NCBI GenBank assembly: GCA_002405835.1
Contig: DHMO01000026.1
Coordinates: 537 to 64,536 of the forward strand
Direction of reading: 5' to 3'
From: Lentisphaeria bacterium UBA4640
GTDB taxonomy: Bacteria; Verrucomicrobiota; Lentisphaeria; Victivallales; UBA1829
Length of the DNA: 64,000 nucleotides
Position numbers and translations under genes: made by a program. Shown here in pieces: positions 18,680 through 26,978 of the stretch. Under the pieces are notes generated by a model that was given only the letters and a program-made list of their open reading frames with translations, had not been told where the DNA came from and did not search any database. Numbering within the stretch: position 1 is the first letter of the stretch; each line of letters starts with the position of its first letter.

Positions 18680-20425
18680 ATGAAAAAAATTCTCTGCGGA
18701 GCGCTTTCGCTCCTTACGGCAACGGTATTCGCAGTCTGGCAGGATGACCATTTGCCGGAAATCTTTGCTCTCAATGCGGAAAAGCTCCAGCCCGTCACAC
18801 TCGCGCAGGACTGGACGTTCCGCGAAGGAATGCCCGAAGAAGGCTGGCAGAACACCCGTGCGGAAGGCAAAACTTTCCGTCTCAAAGACAACAAAATCGA
18901 CCTCGACACCGTCGCGGGGAAAACCGGAGATCTGAAAAGCCATGCCGTGCTGTATTGCACCATCACCTCTCCCGCCGACGGCATTGCGGAAATCGGGATC
19001 GGCTGTGACTGGTACTTTGAGGCTTACGTCAACGGCACGCTCTGCGCCACCACCATGAAGGACGGCAACGGCGACAGCACCTACCAGCCCTCCAACCACC
19101 CGTTCTTCATTCCCGTGAAGCGCGGCGAAAACCTGCTTGCAATCCACACCGGACGCGGCTCTTATACCTGGAGTTTCGCATGCGCCAAAGTTCCCTTCCG
19201 GCTTCCCGATGTTCCGGAAATAGCGGTCGGTCCCTGGCTCGACAATCCCGGTCCCGGACGCATGACGGTCCGCTTCACCTCTCTCGGCAACTGCGGAGCG
19301 GGCGTGGAATACCGCACGAAAGGCTCCGGAACATGGCTGACCGCCTGGGACGCCGTGGAAGAGCTGATTCAGCGCCGCAGTTTCCATACCGTCGAACTCG
19401 AAAACCTCACACACGCTGCGCAGTATGAATACCGCATCGTCATGCTGGATCCCGCGAAACCGAAAAACCTTGTCTATCCGCGAAAAGGCGAAATTTACAC
19501 GTTCACCGCTCCGGATGAGAAAAAAGAGCGCTTCAGCTTCCTCTTCACTGCTGATCTGCAGTTCGTTCCGGAAAAACAGAATGAAATTTTCCCCGCTCTG
19601 CTGAAAGCCGGAGGCGCAGAAACCTGCGATTTCATTCTCCTCGGCGGCGACATCGGCAGCAGTTTCTCCATCGACGCTCTGCTGAACACCGTTTGGAAAC
19701 TGAATGCGGAAAACGGAGGCTCCGCGCGTCCGCTCGTCTGGATTCGCGGCAACCATGAGTTTCTCGGCGACACGGAACGTTACATCGAATGCTGCGGCAC
19801 TCCGGAGGGCAAAACCTACGGTTTCTTCCGTTTCGGCAGCACCGCGTTTCTGCGTCTTGACAGCTACGCGCTCGGGAACTGGAAATCGGACCGCGCGGAA
19901 TACACGCTTCCCGCCGCCTTCGCCGCAAAACAGCAGGCGTTTGTGAAACAGGTCATGGATTCCCCCGCATGGAAAAATGCAAAACACCGGATTGTCCTTG
20001 CCCATTCGGCCCCGTTCTCCGTCGGCGGATTTGAAGAAAGCATCACGCGTATGACAGCTTCCATGATCGCGCCGTATTACCGCGACCGCAAGTCTGACGC
20101 CCCGGTCGCCCTGATGCTCACCGGACACACGCATACCTACACCCGCACGATTCCGGGCACGACGCAGGTCGCCGCGCTGGTTCCGCCGCAGACAAAGGCT
20201 CCGTGCGACGGAAAGAACTATCCGTTCCCCGTCGTTGCCGGACTCGGTCCTGAAGCGGAAACTCCGTTTGCCGCCTCGGTCTTCCGTGTCGACGTCACCC
20301 CGGAAAAACTGACCGTCCAGTCCTTCCGTCCGGACGGCACATGCCTGGAAAAATTTGAAATCATGAATGACGGCCAGGTAAAAGAGTTCCTCTCCCTGCC
20401 GCATTTCGATACAGTAAAAAAGTAA
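18680..20425 (+). CDS. secreted metallophosphoesterase, purple-acid-phosphatase-like
   Basis: A 581-residue exported protein: signal peptide of about 19 residues (cleavage after VFA), then a beta-sandwich domain to about 170, a fibronectin/PAP-N-like domain (about 175-275, starting VAVGPWLDNPGPGRM-like), and a calcineurin-type catalytic domain. Metal-binding blocks are present in order: FTADLQ, LGGDIGS, IRGNHEF, LAHSAPF and TGHTHTYTR. It would cleave phosphomonoesters or diesters outside the membrane. The start ATG has GGAAAGG upstream. It is followed by a terminator stem, so the gene is probably transcribed alone. The substrate cannot be told from sequence. Confidence 0.85.
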   Translation: MKKILCGALSLLTATVFAVWQDDHLPEIFALNAEKLQPVTLAQDWTFREGMPEEGWQNTRAEGKTFRLKDNKIDLDTVAGKTGDLKSHAVLYCTITSPADGIAEIGIGCDWYFEAYVNGTLCATTMKDGNGDSTYQPSNHPFFIPVKRGENLLAIHTGRGSYTWSFACAKVPFRLPDVPEIAVGPWLDNPGPGRMTVRFTSLGNCGAGVEYRTKGSGTWLTAWDAVEELIQRRSFHTVELENLTHAAQYEYRIVMLDPAKPKNLVYPRKGEIYTFTAPDEKKERFSFLFTADLQFVPEKQNEIFPALLKAGGAETCDFILLGGDIGSSFSIDALLNTVWKLNAENGGSARPLVWIRGNHEFLGDTERYIECCGTPEGKTYGFFRFGSTAFLRLDSYALGNWKSDRAEYTLPAAFAAKQQAFVKQVMDSPAWKNAKHRIVLAHSAPFSVGGFEESITRMTASMIAPYYRDRKSDAPVALMLTGHTHTYTRTIPGTTQVAALVPPQTKAPCDGKNYPFPVVAGLGPEAETPFAASVFRVDVTPEKLTVQSFRPDGTCLEKFEIMNDGQVKEFLSLPHFDTVKK

Positions 20426-20443
20426 CCGTTCCTGCTCAATCCG

Positions 20444-20467
20444 AAGCCCTCCCCGGCGGGAGGGCTT
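20444..20467. terminator. hairpin terminator after the phosphoesterase gene
   Basis: A perfect 10-base stem, AAGCCCTCCC against GGGAGGGCTT, with loop CGGC. The T run is short, so termination efficiency is uncertain. Confidence 0.6.
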
Positions 20468-20482
20468 TATCTCTGCAGAAAC

Positions 20483-20510
20483 TTGACAAACGGAAAATCC
20501 GCTGTATAGT
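20483..20510 (+). promoter_or_regulatory. promoter of the AAA-ATPase-like gene
   Basis: Consensus TTGACA at 20483-20488 and TATAGT at 20505-20510 with a 16-base spacer and a TG just before the -10. The ATG follows 25 bases later behind AAGGAG. Confidence 0.65.
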
Positions 20511-20534
20511 TTCAATATAACAAGGAGTTGGACA

Positions 20535-22100
20535 ATGAAGGGACTGACAAGCAGCGATTATTCTTTTTCCTCTCTTATCGAGGGAAATTGTCTGTATGTG
20601 GATAAAACGGAATACATCTGGATGCTTGCGAATTCTTTTAAGGGACTTTTTTTCCTTTCACGTCCGCGCCGCTTCGGAAAATCGCTGACAGTCTCCACCT
20701 TGAAAGCATTCTTTGAAGGACGCAAAGAGCTGTTCAAAGGACTCGCCGTTTACGATAAGCCGTATGACTGGAAAAAATATCCGGTTCTTCACTTCAATTT
20801 CGGCGACTGTTCCGCAATGATGAACACGCCGAAACTGCTTCAGGAATATCTTGTCACAAAAATCAATCAGGCGGCACGGATTCACGGGCTCTCCCCGGAG
20901 GGAACCGATCCAGGACTCCGTTTTGCATCTCTGATTGAACTTCTGACCTCTTCCGGTGAACAGGTGGTCATCCTGATTGATGAATATGACAAGCCGATTC
21001 TGGACAACATTTCCAACCCGGACATCAAGGGAATTCAACAGGTTCTGAAGGGCTTTTACAGTGTGCTGAAAACCTATAACGACCGCGAACGTTTCCTCTT
21101 TGTCACCGGCGTCACCAAATTCTGTCATGTTTCGCTGTTCTCCGACCTGAACAATCTGACGGACATCACCATGCATCCGGATTATGCAACGATGTTCGGC
21201 TACACACAGGAAGAACTCGAACGTTATTTCGGCGACCGTATCGAGGCAACCGCAAAACGCCTGAATCTGACGGAAGACGAACTCAAAAAGCAGCTCAAGA
21301 CATGGTATGACGGTTACTGCTTTGAAGAGAATTCCGAAAAAGTCTACAACCCCGTATCCATCGCGAAATTCTTCGAGAACTACGGAAAATTCCAGAATTA
21401 CTGGTTCGCAACCGGAACGCCTTCATTCCTTGTGGAGCTTGCAAAGGAAACGGATTTCAACTTCGAAGACGCCGTCTCCAAACCGGTTCCAGAAGTCACT
21501 TTCGATGCATTCGAAATTCCGAACATCGACCCGGTAACTCTGCTGCTGCAGACGGGATATCTGACCATCAAATCAACGGAAGTCCGCTTCAACCGGCGCT
21601 ATTACTGGCTTGATTTCCCGAATGAAGAAGTCGCGGAAGCCTTCAGCACATATCTGCTGAACAGCTACGTCGGAAAAACTCAGCGGGAAGTCTCGAATTT
21701 TTCGGTTGACCTCGCAATGGCTTTCCTTCACAACGATCTCAAGCAGGCGCGAAAAGTTCTTGAGTCGTTCTTTGCAGGTATTCCGTATCCGATTCATAAA
21801 AAGAGCGAAGCGACTTTCCAGACTATTTTCTACGCTATTTTCCGTCTGCTCGGATTCAATATCGAAGCAGAATCCTGCACAAACGACGGACGCATCGATG
21901 CAGTTGTTCAAACGGAAAAACATATCTATCTGTTTGAATTCAAACTTGATCACGACAAATCCGCCCTCGCGCAAATCCGGAAGAAGGAATACTTCAAAAA
22001 ATTCCTGTGCTCCGGAAAGCCGGTTACTCTCGTCGGCGTGACGTTCGATTCGGAAAAAGGACAGATTTCCAGCTGGAAATCTGAAAACGCAGTCAGCTGA
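20535..22100 (+). CDS. AAA-ATPase-like / PD-(D/E)XK nuclease fusion protein (PF09820-type)
   Basis: A 521-residue protein of a family amplified in gut anaerobes. The N-terminus has the family opening CLYVDKTEYIWML and FLSRPRRFGKSL, an atypical P-loop, then a Walker-B-like VILIDEYDKPI at about 149-159. The C-terminal 100 residues are a PD-(D/E)XK-like domain with NDGRIDAVVQ ... LFEFKLD, matching an Asp plus E-x-K metal site. The family is presumed to act on nucleic acids and may be of mobile or defence origin, but no biochemical role is established. It has its own strong promoter and stops directly against the convergent transporter gene. Confidence 0.85.
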   Translation: MKGLTSSDYSFSSLIEGNCLYVDKTEYIWMLANSFKGLFFLSRPRRFGKSLTVSTLKAFFEGRKELFKGLAVYDKPYDWKKYPVLHFNFGDCSAMMNTPKLLQEYLVTKINQAARIHGLSPEGTDPGLRFASLIELLTSSGEQVVILIDEYDKPILDNISNPDIKGIQQVLKGFYSVLKTYNDRERFLFVTGVTKFCHVSLFSDLNNLTDITMHPDYATMFGYTQEELERYFGDRIEATAKRLNLTEDELKKQLKTWYDGYCFEENSEKVYNPVSIAKFFENYGKFQNYWFATGTPSFLVELAKETDFNFEDAVSKPVPEVTFDAFEIPNIDPVTLLLQTGYLTIKSTEVRFNRRYYWLDFPNEEVAEAFSTYLLNSYVGKTQREVSNFSVDLAMAFLHNDLKQARKVLESFFAGIPYPIHKKSEATFQTIFYAIFRLLGFNIEAESCTNDGRIDAVVQTEKHIYLFEFKLDHDKSALAQIRKKEYFKKFLCSGKPVTLVGVTFDSEKGQISSWKSENAVS

Positions 22101-23006
22101 TCAGCTCTTCGGCTTCACCGGAATCTGCACAAGAAGAATGCCGCAGAAGATAACCGCACAGCCCAGCAGTTCCCGCGCAGAAAGACGCTCATTCAGAATC
22201 AGCCAGCCGCCGAGAACGGAGAATACCGATTCCAGACTCATCAGAAGAGAAGCCGTCACCGGATGCAGATATTTCTGTCCGACGATCTGGAGCGTGTAGC
22301 CAATTCCACTCGCGCCGATTCCGCAGTAAAGAACCGGAACCGCAGCCCGGTAAAACTGGGGGAGATCCCAGGTCTCGCGAAGCGCGAACGAGGCAAAAGC
22401 GCTGAAAACTCCGCATACGAAGAACTGTATGCACGCCATGCGCGTGCAATCCGTTTTCGGAGCGAAATAATCAATGACCAGAATGTGCAGCGTATAAAAA
22501 ACCGCACTCACGAAAAGAATAATGTCGCAGAACTGAACTCCTTTTTCCGGAGAATTCAGAAGGTAGGACCCCGCCAGAGCCGCGGCAACGCCGCACCACA
22601 GGAGCTTCGAAGTCTTCCGGTGAAAGAAAAGTCCCGCAACCGGAACCATCACGATATACAGAGCCGTCAGAAATCCGGCTTTCCCGGCCGTCGTGTAATG
22701 AATCCCGTATTGTTGAAGAAATGTCGCAAAAAATATGATTGTGCCGCAGCTCAGCCCGCCAAGCAGAAGAGTTTTACGTTCCGCCGGCGTCTTGAGTCCG
22801 CCCCAAACGGAAACCGGCTGTTTCCGGATCGAATCCAGAACCGCAAGAACCGGAATGAGAAACAGCGCGCCGAGGAAGGAACGTCCGGCTGTGAAAACTG
22901 CGGGCGGAAGCAAATCGCTTCCGTTCTTCTGAAATGCAAACGCACTGCCCCAGATAAGCGCAGTGATCAGAAGCGCGAATTCTCCGCCGAGCTGTTTCCG
23001 GTTCAT
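22101..23006 (-). CDS. EamA/DMT-family transporter
   Basis: A 301-residue integral membrane protein with about ten helices, in two EamA repeats. Typical marks are ALLITALIWGSAFAFQK at the N-terminus and LLMSLESVFSVLGGWLILNE late in the second repeat. I take ATG 23006 (GGGGAAG upstream, 4 bases after the nitrilase stop) rather than an upstream TTG. It is the last gene of the minus-strand glycan operon and probably exports or imports a small metabolite. DMT sequence does not predict the substrate. Confidence 0.85.
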   Translation of the reverse strand: MNRKQLGGEFALLITALIWGSAFAFQKNGSDLLPPAVFTAGRSFLGALFLIPVLAVLDSIRKQPVSVWGGLKTPAERKTLLLGGLSCGTIIFFATFLQQYGIHYTTAGKAGFLTALYIVMVPVAGLFFHRKTSKLLWCGVAAALAGSYLLNSPEKGVQFCDIILFVSAVFYTLHILVIDYFAPKTDCTRMACIQFFVCGVFSAFASFALRETWDLPQFYRAAVPVLYCGIGASGIGYTLQIVGQKYLHPVTASLLMSLESVFSVLGGWLILNERLSARELLGCAVIFCGILLVQIPVKPKS

Positions 23007-23010
23007 CGTG

Positions 23011-23907
23011 TCACTTCCCCGCAAGTTCCGCCGACCGGCTCAGCAGATCATCCAGCTGAACCAGCTCAAACTCCCGCGCGATATCCGCCGCCGTGCGGTC
23101 CGGAACACAGCTGTAGAGCAGAGATACGCCAAGACGCGAATTCGTGTCGATCAGAATTTCCTTGCCGTACCTGCGGCGGATATCCGGGAATTTTTCGATA
23201 TTCTCATCCTGATGCATGATGAAACGGTCGAGGTTGATCCGCGCTCGCGCGATCCGGTTGTAGTAACAGCTCTCCGAAAGCTCGCGTCCGAGCGGATCGA
23301 TAATCGAACTGCACGCGTCTTTGACCGCGCCCGCAAAGAACGAACGGGCGCAGTACGCGCGGGCAGACTGAAGATGATCCCCGTGGAACATGCTCGAAAA
23401 GCAGAGGATGTCCGGCGAAAGCGCGCGGTACTGCTCCGCAAGAGCATCGAAGTTGAGATCGTAGCAGATCATCCCGCCGAGTCTTCCGGCAGGGGTGTCG
23501 ACCACAACCGCGCCGGGCCCGGGGGAAATTCCCTTTTCCAGTTCGCGCGGAGTCGGATATGCCTTTGCATAATAGCCCGTAAACGCTCCGTCGGGTCCGA
23601 TAAACGCCTGTGCATTGAAAATTTTATCCTCGATCCGGAGTTTCACCGCCCCTGCAACCGTGCAGCGGTTGCGAAGAGCGAAATCGCGGTACATGGTCAG
23701 CAGTTCGCCGGGTTCGTCAAAACTCTCCGCCTGCGCCATCGTCTGTCCGAGACTCGACATGCCTTCGCAGGTGACCACAAGGTCTGCTCCGGTTCCGTCG
23801 AGCCGTTTTTCAGCCTCGCGGAACTGACGGAACGCCTCGTCGCGTCCCTGGTCGCCGCGCTCGCTGACATTGAAATGAATCGCGGCGACGTCAATGATTT
23901 TCGACAT
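23011..23907 (-). CDS. carbon-nitrogen hydrolase (nitrilase superfamily)
   Basis: A 298-residue cytoplasmic enzyme. The Glu-Lys-Cys triad is visible: CEGMS at about 47-51, YYAKAYPTPRE with Lys at about 114, and GGMICYDLNF with Cys at about 148. This class hydrolyses amides, nitriles or carbamoyl groups. The ATG at 23907 has GGAGG. It sits between a PMI-like gene and an EamA transporter in a glycan operon, so it may remove an amide from a modified sugar or aglycone. That is inference; the specificity branch cannot be assigned by eye. Confidence 0.85.
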   Translation of the reverse strand: MSKIIDVAAIHFNVSERGDQGRDEAFRQFREAEKRLDGTGADLVVTCEGMSSLGQTMAQAESFDEPGELLTMYRDFALRNRCTVAGAVKLRIEDKIFNAQAFIGPDGAFTGYYAKAYPTPRELEKGISPGPGAVVVDTPAGRLGGMICYDLNFDALAEQYRALSPDILCFSSMFHGDHLQSARAYCARSFFAGAVKDACSSIIDPLGRELSESCYYNRIARARINLDRFIMHQDENIEKFPDIRRRYGKEILIDTNSRLGVSLLYSCVPDRTAADIAREFELVQLDDLLSRSAELAGK

Positions 23908-23910
23908 GCT

Positions 23911-24984
23911 TCAAACCTCCGGCGGCAGTGCCGCGATGAGTTCCAGTTGTTTTCCCGAATAAAACCGTATCTCTTCCGTTTTCGCGGGAATGAGAATCCG
24001 GTCATAAGCGGATAATTTACAGCATTTTCCATTGATTTCAAGTTCGCCGGAACCGTTTGTCACCATCAGGACGCGCAAACCTCTCTGCCGGAGTGAAGCG
24101 CTGCCGTGAACGAGCAGTTTCTCCGCGCGGAAACAGGGCGTATACCGTTTGTCGAACAGCGACCAGCGCTCCGCCGCACCCTCTATGGGGAGCGGAAGCG
24201 GAACAGCGAACTGTTCCCTGCGGATCGTCTCAACGGAACGCCGCTTGAAATCGAACATTGAAACGGCAAAATCAATTCCGCGGTTCATGAAACGCGCGCT
24301 TTCGGGAAGGACATAACCGCCGCGCTCGAATTCAATGCGCACGGCAAAGTCGGTCGGCTCCATCATTTCGATCATGAAAACGCCTTCGCCGATCGCATGA
24401 GGGAATCCGCCCGGAACGTAAAAGGCGTCGCCCGGGCGCACCGGGATTTTCTCAAAACACGCAAGCAGCGCGGCAATATCCTGCTCCGCAATCATCCGGC
24501 GGAACTCCTCCGGCGACGGCGGGTTCTGGAAACCGAGATAGATATAGCCTTCGCACCCGGGACGCACGCCGAGAATGTAATATCCTTCACTCTTGCCGCA
24601 TTCGGAATTCAGATATTTCCGCGCAAACGGAATTGACGGGTGACACTGCAGGTGAAGACGGATTGAAGAATCCAGATATTTCAGCAGGAACCCGGTCCGT
24701 TTCCCGAACTTCGCCAGATGCGCCGCGCCGAGAATCTCCTCCGGGAAACGGTCGAGAAGCTCCGTCAGCAAAAGTTCACCGGATTCCGTGACGACTCTGG
24801 AGACTCCCTCCTCCACGGATTCCCGTCCGGCGTTCACTGCGCGCGTGGCGGAAAGAATCCAGTCTTCGGGGAAATGTGAATCGGCGGGATCCGTTTTTCC
24901 GGAAATTGCATCCAGTGTTGCTCCGCCGAGATACGTGCGCCACACGCGGTTCGGGGCGAGACGGTAAAAGTCTGCACAGTTCAT
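23911..24984 (-). CDS. type I mannose-6-phosphate isomerase-like cupin enzyme
   Basis: A 357-residue protein with the ManA class I layout. The zinc-site block LQCHPSIPFARKYL lies at about 112-125, followed by GKSEGYYIL and, after a loop, AFYVPGGFPHAIGEGVFMIE at about 205-224. The N-terminus is VWRTYLGG, where classical enzymes have a WGG motif. It would interconvert mannose-6-phosphate and fructose-6-phosphate or a similar sugar phosphate. Start and stop overlap or abut both neighbours (4-base ATGA overlap with the GH42 gene), so it is co-translated with the glycosidases. Confidence 0.8.
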   Translation of the reverse strand: MNCADFYRLAPNRVWRTYLGGATLDAISGKTDPADSHFPEDWILSATRAVNAGRESVEEGVSRVVTESGELLLTELLDRFPEEILGAAHLAKFGKRTGFLLKYLDSSIRLHLQCHPSIPFARKYLNSECGKSEGYYILGVRPGCEGYIYLGFQNPPSPEEFRRMIAEQDIAALLACFEKIPVRPGDAFYVPGGFPHAIGEGVFMIEMMEPTDFAVRIEFERGGYVLPESARFMNRGIDFAVSMFDFKRRSVETIRREQFAVPLPLPIEGAAERWSLFDKRYTPCFRAEKLLVHGSASLRQRGLRVLMVTNGSGELEINGKCCKLSAYDRILIPAKTEEIRFYSGKQLELIAALPPEV

Positions 24985-26978
24985 TTGATTTTCTCCATCC
25001 GCAAAATTGCATGACGCGCATTTGCGAGTTTGATTTTTCCGTTTTCCTGAACCATCGCGCCGCGCCCGAAAATGAGTTCGGCGGGACGCTCCGTCTCAAT
25101 GACGCATTCCGCCGCACCTTCCGGATTTGCAGCAAGAACATAATCGTATTCCGCCCCCGAAGCAAACACAACAGGAACGCTCGATTTCATCGGAGCAAAA
25201 CCGCTGAGCCGTTCCCAGAAGGCGTCTGCACAGAGACGCCTTCCATGCAGGAAAAGTTCATTCCAGAGCGCGGAGGCGAAATAGAAGAACGCGCCCTTTC
25301 CGCATTTCGTCCGCAGAAGAAGCGGAAGTCCGGAATCGCTTCGGAGAAGAACTTCCGTTTCTCCGGAAAGCATCTCAAGCTCCTGAATCTCAACGGGTTC
25401 CCCGTGGAAAGAATCCTGAAGATTATCCGTCTGACGCGCATGGAAAAGAGACGAAAGCGGACCGCCGGGAATCTCTCCGTAAAGACGCGCCGAAGAGGAT
25501 ATATCGCCGCACGGCCAGTTCGCGGCAACCGTTCCGCCTCCCTCCATGAAACGCACAAGCGCATCCGCGAGCGCCTTGTCCAGTACAACCTGATACGGCA
25601 GGAAGAGAAGCGGAAATCCGGCAAGTTTCCCCTCCAGAACCTGTTCCGGCGTGACGACCGCGAGCGGGACACTGCGTTCCGCCGCGCTCATTGCAACGCC
25701 GAAGCGGGCTTGCGCGCACTGGGCGTCGCCGATGATTCCGCGTATCCGGTTGTTGATCTCCTTCACCGCGAAGTTGCAGGAACGGTCATAGAGCACGGCG
25801 GCGCATTTTGCGGGCGTGAGATGCACAAGGTCGGGATGCGTTTCCAGCAGCCGGCTGAATTCCGCAACCGCCGCCGCGCGTTTGCTGTACGAACCGTCCG
25901 CAAGAACGAGTCCGCGTCCGCCGAGCTGAAATCCCGCCTTGAACGGCTCCCATTTCCAGTAGACAGTTCCCGCATTCCCCTCAAAAAGAGCTTCCAGATT
26001 CCAGTCGAGCAGTTCATCCGGAGCGACGCGTTCCGCAGTGAAAATTTCCGAATAGCAGTGACTCTGCATCTCCGAAATCATGAAACTTCCATTTCCGGCG
26101 GAGTACGCACCCGCAAAAGTCAGACGCCGCAGCCATGGTTCATTGACCTTCAGGAGCCGTCCGCCCGTTTTCGGATAAAATGAAAGCCCGAAACAGTCAA
26201 CCTGACGCGCCAGCTTCCAGTCATCGCTTCCGCGGTCGAATTCGCTCCAGACGGCATTGCTCATGACATTATCCGCAATGACCGGATGGCGCGGGTCGGC
26301 GGTGCGCACAATCTCCGCCCATTCGTGCGCGATCGCAGCGAGATTGTCCGTCCGGAACTCCTCCCAGTCGCAGCCGGACGCAATGGACGCCCATGTTACA
26401 GGATCAAGACGGATCTGTCCGAACGCCGTATAGCTCTTCTTCCAGATCGTGTTGAGCGCGGTGACCGTGCCGTATTTGCGTTCAAGCCAGCGCTGGAATT
26501 CACGGAGCGTGTATGCGTCATGCGATTTGAAATGCGTTTCGTTCCAGACGTCCCACGCAAGCAGAGCCGGATGATCCTTGAACTCCGCCGCGGCTTCCGC
26601 AAAAAATGAATGCAGGATGCGTTTCACTTCGGGATGATTGTAATTGGTCTCACCCAGCCCGTTCTGCATTCGCGCGGGTGTGCCGTCGGGATTGGTGACG
26701 GCATAATCATCTTTCCAGTCGCAGTCGGGCAGATATTCGAGGTTGGAGACCTGGCCGGTCAATTCGACAATTACTTTGAGTCCGGTCTCCTCCGCGCAGT
26801 CGAGCAGAGTGTGCTGAACCGCGTAATCGCGTTTTCCATTTTTGTAAAAACAGGGCGGCCAGATGACGGCTGTGTTCAGGCCAAGCCGTTTCATTGCCGC
26901 GCATTTTGCCGCAAGACCGGAACGCGTTTCATCTTCCTCAAGCAGAAGAACCGCACCGTGAATGAATTCGTTTTTCAT
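24981..26978 (-). CDS. GH42-like beta-galactosidase
   Basis: A 665-residue TIM-barrel glycosidase without a signal peptide. The acid/base Glu is in LAWDVWNETH at about 139-148 and the likely nucleophile Glu is in FMISEMQSH at about 293-301. The middle domain resembles the GH42 trimerisation domain (VTPEQVLEGKLAGFPLLFLP), and the C-terminal 70 residues are a small beta domain. GH42 enzymes cleave beta-galactosides, and some take arabinosides or fucosides. The catalytic context differs from textbook GH42, so a related GH-A family is possible. It overlaps both neighbours by four bases. Confidence 0.78.
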   Translation of the reverse strand: MKNEFIHGAVLLLEEDETRSGLAAKCAAMKRLGLNTAVIWPPCFYKNGKRDYAVQHTLLDCAEETGLKVIVELTGQVSNLEYLPDCDWKDDYAVTNPDGTPARMQNGLGETNYNHPEVKRILHSFFAEAAAEFKDHPALLAWDVWNETHFKSHDAYTLREFQRWLERKYGTVTALNTIWKKSYTAFGQIRLDPVTWASIASGCDWEEFRTDNLAAIAHEWAEIVRTADPRHPVIADNVMSNAVWSEFDRGSDDWKLARQVDCFGLSFYPKTGGRLLKVNEPWLRRLTFAGAYSAGNGSFMISEMQSHCYSEIFTAERVAPDELLDWNLEALFEGNAGTVYWKWEPFKAGFQLGGRGLVLADGSYSKRAAAVAEFSRLLETHPDLVHLTPAKCAAVLYDRSCNFAVKEINNRIRGIIGDAQCAQARFGVAMSAAERSVPLAVVTPEQVLEGKLAGFPLLFLPYQVVLDKALADALVRFMEGGGTVAANWPCGDISSSARLYGEIPGGPLSSLFHARQTDNLQDSFHGEPVEIQELEMLSGETEVLLRSDSGLPLLLRTKCGKGAFFYFASALWNELFLHGRRLCADAFWERLSGFAPMKSSVPVVFASGAEYDYVLAANPEGAAECVIETERPAELIFGRGAMVQENGKIKLANARHAILRMEKIK

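Noticed and set aside
18641..20515. 624-codon minus-strand frame
   Set aside because: Antisense shadow of the metallophosphoesterase gene, whose five metal-binding blocks are intact in the right order.
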